Assembly (NCBI GenBank): GCA_003024175.1
Contig: MDYQ01000105.1
Span: 1-64,000, forward strand
Reading direction: 5' to 3'
Length of the DNA stretch: 64,000 nt
Source of the DNA: Planoprotostelium fungivorum
Taxonomy: Eukaryota; Evosea; Variosea; Cavosteliida; Cavosteliaceae
The notes under the pieces were generated by a model that was not told the DNA's origin, made no database searches, and saw nothing but the letters and a program-made list of their open reading frames with translations. Below are positions 1 to 13,152 of this stretch, piece after piece; positions within the stretch are counted from its first letter, which is position 1; the number at the start of each line of letters is the position of its first letter. The position numbers and the translations under genes are program-made.

Positions 1-3000
1 GGCAAGCCTCGTGCTGCCTCTTGCGAGAACAAACTCGCAGAGCTCAACGGTTACGTACCCGTCTCCACTCACAGCGGTCCTCTCGATGAAGACTTCCTCA
101 AGCGATTCAGAGTGAGATGGAAATCATCTCAGATCACATGATATGGATGCATCATTGAACAGGAGACTCAAACCTTCTCAGGTAGTCCTTACGACCAACC
201 AAACCCTCGACGAGCAGCTCCGAATCGATGACATCTGCCACAAGAATGGAGTCGCATACATCAACGCCGACACCTTCGGTGTCTTTGCCAACATCTTCTG
301 TGACTTTGGAAAGCAATTCACCGTCACCGACTCCGATGGAGAGCAGCCTGTCTCTCTCATCGTGGCCAACATCAGCCAGGAGAACCCTGGTATCGTCACC
401 GTTGTAGACGACGCTCGTATCCCATTCGAGGACGGAGAGTACGTCACCATCTCTGAGGTGATGATCGTGATGATGATATGAGATGATCTCATGTCACATC
501 AGGTGCAAGGCATGACCGAGTTGAACGATGGAAAGCCCAGACAGATCAAGATCCTCAGCAAGTACACGTTCTCCATCGAGGACACGACAAACTACTCAGC
601 TTACAAGACTGGAGGCTCCATCACCCAAGTCAAGATGCCTAAGAACTTGGACTTTGTACGTCGACATCATGATCATCGTCATGCACTCTCATCGTCTACG
701 TCTTCTGATCTATTTTTAGGACCCCCTGAGACAGAGCTTGGAGAACCCCGGCGAGTTCTTGTGCACCGATTGGGCCAAGATGGAGGCTCCCGCTCAGCTT
801 CACGTCGCCTTCCGAGCCCTCCACCAGTTCAGACAAGCACACAAGAGCTACCCCGAGGCTCACAACGAGGTGAAGCTATTTTTAGCACCCATAACGGCTC
901 ACCCAACGACAGGCCCACGCCGACGAGATTCTCAAGCTCGCCAACGAGATCAACGAGAAGTCCAGCAACAAGTTGGACAAGGTAGACGAGAAGCTCGTGA
1001 AGCAGCTGGCTTACAGTGCCATCGGTGAATTTGCACCCATCGTGAGTCAAATTCCATTCGACTCTATACTGAATGAACGTAGACGACATTCATTGGTGGT
1101 GCTGCGTCTCAGGAGGTCCTGAAGGCTTGTTCGGGTAAATTCACACCCTTGAAGCAGTGGGTGTACTTTGACAACGTTGAGATCCTGCCCAACATCACCG
1201 ACCCAGCGGAGTACCAACCCGTGAGTTTTCGATGGAATTTCGGTGGAATGGAGGCTGACGGTGGAGTAGGAGAAGAGTCGATACGATGGACAGATTGCAG
1301 TCATTGGAAAGACTTTGTCTGAGAAGATCCACAACATGTCTTACTTTTTGGTTGGTGCTGGAGCCATTGGTGTGTCTCCTCTTCATCATCATCTCGATCA
1401 TCCGATCACGATCATCTCTCGTCATGATCATCATCTCTCATCGTCATGAGAACGACCACTCACCCTCCACAGGCTGTGAAGTCCTCAAAGTGTGGGCCAT
1501 GATGGGACTGGGTACCAAGGGAACCGTCCACGTGACCGACATGGACACGATCGAAAAGTCCAACTTGAGTCGTCAATTCTTGTTCAGATCGAAAGACGTA
1601 GGACAACTCAAATCGAAGACTGCCGCACTCGCCGTGACTGCGATGAACCCAGACATCAAGATCCAATCGTATTCGACTCGTGTTGGACCTGAGACGGAGA
1701 GTGAGTTCCATTTGTTATTCTCTAAACATTCATCTGCAATGTCTTATTCTCTCTTCGAGACATCTCTCTTCTCTCATTTCGTTGTATGATGAAAAATATT
1801 TAAAATCGATTGAAAAATTGATTTATTCTCCTTGTACTCAACGTATGCAGATGTCTTCAACGAAGCCTTCTACAACTCTCTCACCGGTGTGTGCAATGCA
1901 TTGGACAACGTCAACGCTCGTCTCTACATGGACGGTCAGTGCATCCTCCACAAGAAGTCCCTTCTCGAGTCCGGCACTCTCGGTGAGTCTTCCATCTACA
2001 ACCCGCCACCCATCCATCTACAACCTGCCATCCCTCCATCTACAACTCTGACTCTCTCAGGCACCAAGGGCAACACCCAAGTCATCGTTCCTCTCCTCAC
2101 CGAGTCCTACGGCTCGTCTCGCGACCCCCCCGAGAAGGGCACCCCCATCTGCACCCTTCACTCCTTCCCCAACATCATTGACCACACCATCCAGTGGGCT
2201 CTGAACGCATTCCAAGGCTTGTTCAATCAGGACCCCACCCTCGCTCAAGACTACGCCGAGTCGAAAAACTTTGAAGAAAAGTTTGAGAAGATGGGCTTCC
2301 CCGATCAGCTGCAGGTGTTAGAGGCGGCGAAGGCTTATCTCGTGGACAGACCGAACGACTACGACGACTGTCTAAAGTGGGCCAGACAAAAGTTTGAGGA
2401 ATACTTTTCGCACAGCATCAAGCAGCTCCTGCACAACTTCCCCGTGGACATGGTGACCAGTAACGGAGCACTGTTCTGGTCTGGACCAAAGAGGGCACCG
2501 AAGCCTCTGGAGTTTGATGTCAAGGACGAGACGCACTTTGACTTTATCGTGTCGGCGGCCAACTTGCACGCGTTCAACTATGGAATTGCGGGTGAGAACC
2601 AATGCAAAGACAAATAAGAGATATAGAAATAAGAGATAGATATCAAAATAAGAAATAGATATCGAAATAAGCAAGAGATAAGAAGATAACAAATAGACAT
2701 AGAAATAAGAAATAGATATCGAAATAAGAAAGAGATATACAAATAAGAAATAGATATAGAAATAAGAAAGATAGAGAAATAAGAAAGACACAATCTGTTG
2801 AAATTTATTATTCATGGATGTAATAGTGGAAGAAGACGAACAGAAGATCAAGTCCTTCGTATCAGCCATCCACGTTGCCCCCTTTGTCCCCAAGCAGATG
2901 AAGATCGCCGCCAACGACGCAGAAGAGAAGGAGAACCGTGACAGCAGGGACGGTAACGAAGACGAAGACAAGGTGGAGTCCTTAAAGAAGATGCTGCCTC

Positions 3001-3907
3001 AGGCTGGCTCTGTCAACGCGAAGCTTACACCCGTCGAATTCGAGAAGGTGAAATATTCATCAATTTTATTTCGATTTATTCTTTCCCCTCTCATCCTCCC
3101 CGCGTGCATCTTTTATTCTATTTTATTCTTTTTCGACACCCTGACTCTCTCAGGACGACGACAGCAACCACCACATCGCCTTCATCACCTCCACCAGCAA
3201 CCTCCGTGCCACTAATTATGGCATCCCCGTAGCCTCTCGACACAAGACGAAGGGAATAGCGGGTAAGATCATCCCTGCCATGGTGACCACTACTGCCGTC
3301 GTCTCTGGGCTGGTGAACGTGGAGCTGATCAAGCTGGCGCAAGGACAGAAGCTGGAAGCTTACAAGAATGGGTTTGTAAATTTAGCTCTTCCCTTCTTCG
3401 CATTCTCTGAGCCCATCGCTCCCGCCAAAACAAAGGTGAGACATTTATTCTATTTTATTTCTTTTTTACCTGTACATTTATTTCTTTTCACGTGCTTTTT
3501 TATTTCTCTTCGAAGGGTTTCATGGGACTGAATCGTTGTAGATCCGTGACGACTGGAGCTGGACTCTATGGGACCGCTTCGACATCGACGGCGGCCTCAC
3601 TCTGAAGCAGTTCCTCACCTACTTTCAAGAGAAGTACCAATTAGACATCTCGATGGTGTCCAGTGGCAAGTGCATGGTCTACTCTTCCTTCATGGCCAAA
3701 GACAAGCAGCAAGACAGGCTACCCAGAGAGTGAGACACAACAGATGGAGAGAGTCTGACGCGTTGTAGATTGAGCCAAGTCGTGGAGATTGTGAGCAAGC
3801 AGCCTCTGCCCGAGGGCAACTACATTGTCTTAGAAGTCTGCTGCAGTCGCGTGGAAGATGATGAGGATGTGGATGTTCCATCCGTCAGATATCGCTTCAG
3901 AAAGTGA
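1..3907 (+). CDS. UBA1: Ubiquitin-activating enzyme E1, 3' portion (5' end outside window)
   Basis: E1 adenylates ubiquitin, takes it as a thioester and passes it to E2 enzymes in the cytosol and nucleus. The window opens inside the first adenylation half (motif [20 protein letters not shown] near 30-90). Exons read roughly 1-111, 163-457, 503-655, 720-869, 913-1041, 1083 onward, with introns of about 43-65 nt. The second ThiF domain shows [16 protein letters not shown] (about 1540-1590), which aligns ATP-binding residues. The catalytic cysteine lies in [11 protein letters not shown] (about 2137-2170). The C-terminal ubiquitin-fold region ends [10 protein letters not shown] with a TGA at 3905-3907, followed at once by an AATAAA signal. 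One intron (about 2592-2813) is unusually long and filled with a tandem repeat. Identity is secure; the start codon is not in view. Confidence 0.95.
2604..2795 (+). repeat. AT-rich minisatellite in a UBA1 intron
   Basis: About 190 bases built from imperfect copies of AATAAGAAATAGATATC and close variants, strongly purine-biased on the coding strand. It fills one intron of the E1 gene, whose other introns are 40-110 nt, so the repeat expansion explains the intron's length. Confidence 0.85.
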
Positions 3908-4369
3908 ATAAAAGAGACGTAGATCTACAACGTCCAGTGATGTGATGATGAGAATCGTCAAGAGTGTCTGCGATGATGAAGAGGAGATCTCATACAATGG
4001 TGAAGTCATCGAGAGGATGAAAGCACATCCTATCTCTTCTGTTCATCTGTCCGACACGTCATCGTTTGTGATGAGAGACTGACACAGCACTTTCATCAGC
4101 AGACTGACAGACTCACAGTTCCCACTTATACTCTTCCAGACGATCAACAGCGATAGTTCTACCACTGTATCCACCCTCGAACACTTGAACATCTCTTCGA
4201 TGCAGTCCAGTTTGATTCGTTGATTTCCTCTCGTTGATGTTAGGTTACGATGATAATCGATCGGGAGATGACTATGACGATCCTTTGGTTTTATGATCTA
4301 GAGTGATAATAGATAACGAAACGAAGGATAAGAATACTACGTGTTCTTCGTGAAGGTTGAAAGCTTTAT
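3908..4369. other. Intergenic, no gene seen
   Basis: The 3' ends of UBA1 (plus) and an ankyrin gene (minus) converge here. AATAAA directly follows the UBA1 stop. No open frame with coding character and no RNA gene was recognised. Confidence 0.6.
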
Positions 4370-6000
4370 TTAGCTATGCGTGATGGTCTCGTCGTCCCTC
4401 ACGGATGGCTCGACCTTTGGATGACTCGAAAGAAGTCTGACGATCTCATCGTGTCCACGCTTTGAAGCCATTCGGAGGGCAAACTGATCCTCTGCAGATG
4501 GATCCACACGTGGATCGGCCAGAAGCAGCTCGACTGTCTTGGCGTGACCTCTGTGCGATGCACTCTTGACGGCCGCCTGATCACTTGCTGAAGGATCCAC
4601 ACGAGGATCGGCCAAGAGAAGCCTGACGATATCACTATTACCCGCTGATGATGCGTTGATCATAGCCTTGTTGTTCTGTGCTGATGGGTCCACACGAGGA
4701 TCAGCCAAGAGAAGCTTGAATGACTCGATATCTCTCCGCAACGCAGCGTTGATGATGGCTTGATTGTCTTGTATGGATGGGTCCACACGAGGATCGGCCA
4801 AGAGAAGCCTCACGAACCCATACTTGGTGTTGATGATGGTCGCTGATGGATCCACACGAGGATCAGCCAAGAGATGCTTCAGGATGTCACGGGCTCGATT
4901 GCCCCACGTGACCACTCTCTTGACGAGTAGGTTATCTTGCACCGATGCATCTACGCGAGGGTCGGCTACGAGCATCCGTACCATCTCTATGGCCTTTCTA
5001 TGCTTCAAGGCATGGACGAGGGCCTTGCTGTCCTTTGCTGATGGATCCACACGAGGATCAGACAAGAGCAGCTCTACTCCTTCTATATAGCCACGTCTGG
5101 TTGCTGTTCGGATGGCCTTGTTGTTACGTGCCGCTGGATCGACCTTTGGGTGGGCCAACAGTAGCCTCATTGTCCCCGTTTGCCTCTTTTGTGATGCAGT
5201 TCTGATGGTATCATTGCCCGCCGCTGATGGATCCACACGGTCATCAGACAAGAGCAGCTGTATGACCTCGTGGAAATTGTAGAGTACAGCTTCTCTGATG
5301 GCCAGATTGTCTCTCGCTGATGGATCTACACGAGGATCGTTCAAGAGTAGCTGTAAGAGCTCGATGTGGCCGCGACTGTAGGCCGGTCTGAAGCATTGGC
5401 TGTGGTTCACGGATGGATCCACACGAGGATCAGACAAGAGCAGCCGCACTACTTCGACGCGATTGTTCTTAGCTGCCCATGTGATGGCCTTGTTGTCTTC
5501 TGCTGATGGATCCACACGAGGATCAGACAAGAGCAGTCGCACTACCTCGATGTTGCCCCGTTGAGAAGCCTTTTTGATGGCCTGGTTATCTTGCGCTGAT
5601 GGATCCACACGACGATCGGCCAAGAGTAGCCGAACGATCTCAGTCTGACCACAATGAGATGCCAATATGAGAAGCCTATTGTCGTACACGGTTGGGTCTA
5701 ACTCAATACGGGCCAAGAGAAAACGAAAAGAATCCAACTTGTGGCCTTCCGCTGCCAGAGACAGATCATGGTTGGTCAGACAGTCAGTGAAGCCGTCCAC
5801 TGAGATGATGAGAACTGAGACTGATGTGCGATCTCACCGATGTCTTTCCATATTCTACACGTGCTACGAAGGATGGCAAACTGTTTCCTCCTCGCTCGAT
5901 GTGACTGATGATGGAAAAAAGGTGGATCGACCCCTTTGTTGAGCGCTGTGTATAAAATAATTCTGGTAACATCGTGGCTGGTGATGAGACCGTTCGTCAT
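4370..6000 (-). CDS. F-box-like / ankyrin-repeat protein, copy A (intact)
   Basis: The ATG at 6000 opens a first exon (to about 5844) encoding TSHDVTRIILYTALN and FAILRSTCRIWKDI. The spacing of the helix and the Cys-x-x-Trp resembles an F-box, which in known proteins binds Skp1 of SCF ubiquitin ligases. A 38-nt intron (GTGAG...CTCAG) then joins GACATCG to TGGACGG, giving KDIVDGFTD. Exon 2 carries about 14 ankyrin-type repeats of 31-32 residues with the consensus DNxAIxxAxxxGHxEVVRLLLxDPRVDPSA. Each repeat is a little shorter than the usual 33. The family recurs through the window; this copy and copies G and H look whole. The ankyrin call is firm. The F-box call is inference. Substrate unknown. 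Confidence 0.85.
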
Positions 6001-6510
6001 GTGTAATCTGTTCTGACGGAAAGAAGATGAAGATTTGTGATCACAAGACGAAACGTATGCAATTCAGAATAAGATGTATTCAGAATAAAATGCGTGATTG
6101 GAATCAACACGAACAACACTGTTGCAAGTTGCAGTGTCATTTTCGTGTGAACGATGTGTTCGAAACGACAATGAGAAGTTTGCTGTTGGTAGCTGTCACG
6201 ATAACACAGGTGACCTTATCATGAGTAGGATTTTTATTTATTTGCGCCGGCCCAATATTTAGCTGAAGGGCTCGTCACAACAAGGAGAGCATGAGAGGTC
6301 GTAGGAAGACTGTCTCGAAGACAGTTCCTTCTGATCCAGATCATCGCGCCTTGTCCAGGTGAAAGAATCATACCATCTTTTGATGATAATCACCTGACGA
6401 GGATCAGATTGAGACACTTATTTGCCACTCCTAACATCCATGATCTTGTTGTCAGCAGTTTCCACGTCCCTCTAACACGTCTCGAATCACAACATGCGAT
6501 TCAACTCACT
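6001..6510. other. Intergenic region between divergent genes
   Basis: This is the 5' flank of ankyrin copy A (minus) and of an unknown plus-strand gene. Near 6062-6100 there are two degenerate CAGAATAA(G/A)ATG units that match the tandem motif upstream of ankyrin copies B and H. No coding region is seen in the remainder. Confidence 0.5.
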
Positions 6511-7598
6511 ATGACGTCCCGACGTCTATACGAAGCTCCAGAAGAAGACGTGAGATCCACGTTCCTTAACACACATCACTGATGGAGATGGAACAGAATT
6601 TCGACACCAATGTCCAGCGGTGCACCGCTGATAATAGGACTGTCACCCACATTCTACATTACATTCAACAATGCAGTGAGCCGGATCATCACCTCAGCCT
6701 CTCTATCTGACCATCTTTCAAAGGTGATTTGAGATCGGACGAGAGCATGCTGGACAACTTTGTGAACCTGATGGACGGACAGAAGATGGATAGAGCGATC
6801 GAATGCTTTCGCCGACTGCGAATACTGGGAGAGGTACGTCTATGTCATCCAACTGCCTCGTGTCGTGACACCCACCCTCAGTTGCTGTTCGTCAACGAAG
6901 AACGGCCTCTGGAAGGGACGGAAGACACCATACAACGACTAAAAGATCTCATCTCGGGGTACATCTTACGCGGAATGAACGACATCGCCTCACACCCGCC
7001 GTTCCATCAGTTCACGTGTATGTTAGAACACATCAACCCGTGGATCATGAAAGACATCAAGTCGACCTCGGTGAGCGTGCAAAGTTGAGGTGGAGACGTT
7101 GACCCCGACAGATGAAGAGATGGCACGATGGTCTAGCTCGAACATTAGAAAAGAAGAATCTCGAAGAGAGAGAAAACGTACTTAAACCTATCTTCTTGAC
7201 GGAGACACAAGTCGTTGAATGGGTGTGTTTAAAGATGTGACCTCCGATCGACAGCTGATTCGTGATGCAGGTGGACTCATTCGTCTCTCGATGGCGTGAT
7301 GCACTGACGGAGGAAGTAAAACAAATAGTGAACCGCTCCGGAGTATCTAGAAGACTTTCTCATCAGCTCACAAAGTGTGCAGAGAGTGTCGTCAGGGAGC
7401 ACATCATGGACGTCTTGACCACCAGTCGAAGAGTTTTGACGGAGAGGTTGCATCACGTGAGCTAGGAAGAGATGACTTGTCTCATGTTGAACGATGCAGT
7501 TGTCCGTTCGTGTGGAAGAGATGGACGATGACGATGATGGATGGGAGGCTATAGAGGACATGTTAGATGAAGTCAAAGATGATTTCTCCGACTTCTAG
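6511..7598 (+). CDS. Uncharacterised helical protein
   Basis: I do not recognise the family. Six exons join in frame with short introns: ATG at 6511 (MTSRRLYEAPEED), then NFDTNVQRCTADNRT, SDLRSDESMLDNFVNLMDG..., LLFVNEERPLEG..., MKRWHDGLARTLEKKN..., VDSFVSRWRDALTEEV... and a final exon that ends acidic, DDDDDGWEAIEDMLDEV, with TAG at 7596-7598. The protein is about 265 residues, mostly predicted helix with long charged stretches and no signal peptide or membrane segment. Consistent frame across five splice junctions supports a real gene. The first exon is the least certain, because a start further downstream in the MLDNF exon is possible. It converges with the kinase gene at 7843. Confidence 0.6.
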
Positions 7599-7842
7599 TC
7601 TAACGGAAAGAGTTATGTCATTCAAGATCCTGGTGATTCAGATTAAATGGATGTCTATGGTATTCATGATCTACTGTGCTTGAACCTTATCGATGGATTC
7701 TCTGAGTCATCATCCAAAAACAGTTGTAATGAGTCCAGTGTGGTAGTACAGATAGACCATGATGATCCCGTGCGGTGTCTGAATAGACATTACATCAGGA
7801 ACACTACACGCTTTTTCATCCTTCAATTTATTTTAATAAAAT

Positions 7843-10201
<2,359 letters not shown>

Positions 10202-10300
10202 GATGCGCTGCCGATGTCCAACGGTCTTCTTGTCTGTCTCGTTGTTTGTAGAGAGAGATCCATTTTATCATCTCCCGCCAACATTCTTTTTCAATTGAAC
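10202..10300. promoter_or_regulatory. 99-bp divergent promoter with an E2F-like site
   Basis: The start codons of the STE20-like kinase (10201, minus) and the PHD/WD40 gene (10301, plus) are only 99 bp apart. The interval contains TCTCCCGCCA at 10271-10280, matching the E2F core SCGCSAAA in part. An in-frame ATG at 10214 could extend the PHD protein into this interval, but that extension is hydrophobic and unlike the acidic domain after 10301. Confidence 0.5.
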
Positions 10301-12952
10301 ATGACCGAACGAGAGGCCTCCGATGCATCGTCGGCCAGCTCACATAATAGCGACGTCGATATAGAGGAGGAACCAGATGATTCCAAAGAGATCACGGACG
10401 AGGAGAGGTGCATATGCGGTCAAGGCTATGGAGGACGATTCATGCTGGATTGTGATAAGTGTCACTTCTGGTTCCACTCTACTTGTGTGGGCATCGATCG
10501 AAAGAAGATACCAAAGACTTGGCATTGTCCGAACTGCACTGGAATCAAGATCGAGGTGAGCATCCTTCGCGATGTATCATCTAGACATAGAGGATGACCG
10601 ACATCAGCTTCACAATCGAAAGTCTGATAGAGTTGCGATGGCCAAAATGAAAGAAACGACCAAGAAAGAGGATGGAAAGGAGGAAACTGAGACAGAGAAG
10701 CCCATGAAAGAGAAGAGACCTCCACCCGTCAGAAAAGAGCCTGCAGCAAAAAGAGGAGCAGCAGCCAAACCAAAGAATAGTGCAGTCAAGAACGATGATT
10801 CTCCTCCAATGGGTGATTCCCTTCGAATGACGTTGAGAGATTGACGTGATTCGATCAGATATGATGATCCCTTCATCTCCTTCTGAACTCGATGACTCCA
10901 GCAGCTCCGATGCAGATTTCATGAAGAAGACGACCAAGGTAAAGATGACACGATGCATCAGACTCATCATGTTCTGACCTCTCATTCAGGGAAGAGGTGG
11001 AAAGAAGGCAACAACTGGAAAGACCAGACAGAAGGTCGCCGAAGTCGACAAATCAGGTGATGCATGCGTCTGATCATCATCTCACATGGTGTGCAGGTGC
11101 CACTCGTGGTCCCGCTCCCAAATTCAACGCTCAAGAGGTGAAGACTTTTTATGTCACTATCGTCTCACCTTCTTTCAGATCATGAAACTCGCCAAGAGCA
11201 ATCCAGATCATTATTTTTCCATTCCAGCCGATGGCAACATGATGGACGAGATCAACGACCATCATCCGCTCAAACTTCAACACGTCATCAGCCATCAGGG
11301 TGAAGAGATGGTGATGAGATGTCAGCTGATGGTGAACGAGGTGCCTTCTATTGCATGAGGCTCTCTCCAGATTTCAAGATGTTGGCTACTTGTACCAATC
11401 TGGGAGCTATACAGATCTGGAACACTACCACGTGGAAATTGGTCATCGAAATGAGAGATCGAAAGGTGAGCCTCCACATCTCTCATCGCGATCATCACGA
11501 TCACCATCACGGGCATCACGATCACCATCACGGGCATCACGATCACGATCACCATCACGATCATCATGATGACGATCCTGACTCCTCTCAGGAGAAACAC
11601 ATTGAAGAATTCTTCGTCTTATCTTGGAGTGAAGACGGCCGCTTCATCATCGCCGGCGGCAAACTCAAATCCAGAACCTCCTGGTCTCTCCAAGACGAAG
11701 ACTGTCACATCCTCCCCTGCCCCCTCAAGGTATTCAACATCACCAGCGGCGAGGTATCCAACCCATCCCACGCACAGAATCTGACACCGACACAGGTCGT
11801 GGAGACTCTACACGGACACGAAGAAGAGATCCTTTGCCTGAAGAGAATCAAATTCGACGGCGAAACCTTTCTTATTTCGGGCAGTGAGGACGGCCGCATG
11901 ATCAAATGGAAGATGAACCGAGATTACGGTCTAGTGAAGAAGGAGATGATGGACGATCTGACAACCAACATGGTCATCTCGTTGACTTTTGTTCCTGATT
12001 GTGGCAATCGGTACTACTTGGCTTCGTCAGATACAGATATCAAACTGTTTGATTTTCAACACGGAAAGGTGATCTCATCATCATCATCGATCATCATCTT
12101 GTCATGATATATCATCATCATATATCATCATTATATATCATCATTATATATCATCATATATCATCGTAATTCTCCTTTCATTCCTTCCCCAACTTTTCTT
12201 CTCTTCACGCTCAACTCACGACATACAGATGGTAGCCAGTTGGCCTAACCCATATTCTTATCTCTGCGATAGCATAGAAGTCGTCTGTCCCAGAGAATTA
12301 GAATGTGAAGACGGAGAGTACTTTGTCTTATCCAAGGGTGTCGAATTAGTCGATGAAGAGAATTCTAGCAAAGGTGAAGATGGAGAGAATGTGTAAAGTG
12401 ATATCGTACAGTCACGCAGGCGAACAAGTGTACTCTACACAAACTGACGATGCCGGGGAAGAGAGGAAACTTCTGGGAATTTGAGATCGTCGACCAATAC
12501 GCCCACGATGAGTGAGTGCTTCTCATGATCAGAGATGATCACGGTGGATGATCTCCATCATGGACGTCATCATCGAGTCGTGATGATCATGTGGCTGACG
12601 TGAAACAGATATCAATCTAATCTGTGGCTCATGAGACTCGCCACCAACGGCAGATACGTAGCCTCTCCCACCACGAACGGCAAAGTCTTTCTGTGGAATC
12701 TGAGATCAAAAGAATTGGCCGCAGTCATTCGAAACGGTGGTGCCGAGATCAGAGACATCCTCTTTCACCCTCAATCACCTCTTCTCCTGACGTGTGGTGA
12801 TGGTGATGATGATGATCGCGATGATACGATCTGATGGACGGGCAGATTCAAGAGTGTACGTGTGGGACTATGATGAACCGAAAGTGGATGAGGCGATCAG
12901 TCACAAGACGATCGATCATTCGAAGGAAGAGACGGTAGAGCCGAACCATTGA
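10301..12952 (+). CDS. PHD-finger and WD40-repeat protein
   Basis: The acidic N-terminus (MTEREASDASSASS...) leads into a C4HC3 PHD finger: CICGQGYGGRF, CDKCHFWFHSTC, then WHCPNC, near residues 42-85. PHD fingers of this type read histone H3 tails. A Lys-rich linker (KKEDGKEETETEK, RGGKKATTGKTRQK) suggests nuclear and chromatin location. After several short introns come WD40 repeats: MLATCTNLGAIQIWN, FVLSWSEDGRFIIAGG, ISGSEDGRMIKWKM, YLASSDTDIKLFDF, YVASPTTNGKVFLWNLRS and SRVYVWDYDEP, ending EETVEPNH with TGA at 12950-12952. One gene is supported by frame continuity from the linker into the repeats. A very short (26 nt) intron is needed at about 11300-11330, so a split into two genes is the main alternative. 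Some introns carry GATCACCATCAC and ATATATCATC repeats. Confidence 0.75.
11480..11575 (+). repeat. Intronic GATCACCATCACGGGCATCAC repeat
   Basis: Tandem 18-21 nt units rich in ATCAC within an intron of the PHD/WD40 gene. Confidence 0.75.
12098..12165 (+). repeat. Intronic ATATATCATC repeat
   Basis: Simple repeat of ATATATCATCATT units in a PHD/WD40 intron, sense-strand ATCATC-rich. Confidence 0.8.
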
Positions 12953-13152
12953 GATAAAGGCGATGTTTCGTCGTGTGAGATATCGGTTCATCGGGCCAGA
13001 TGACTTGAGTCGTGCACAGTTTCATTTCACTTCTAGCCATGAGAGATACTGATTATGCGTTGACCCTGTCAGTGATGAAAAGACAAAGAGAGGACAGAAT
13101 TGTACGACAGATCAGTTTATGTCTCTCTTGTCTGCAATCGACTCCTGTTGGC

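Noticed and set aside
3421-3436. CCCGCCAAAAC as another E2F-like site
   Set aside because: It lies in a UBA1 exon, where it encodes APAKTK, so its presence is explained by the protein sequence.
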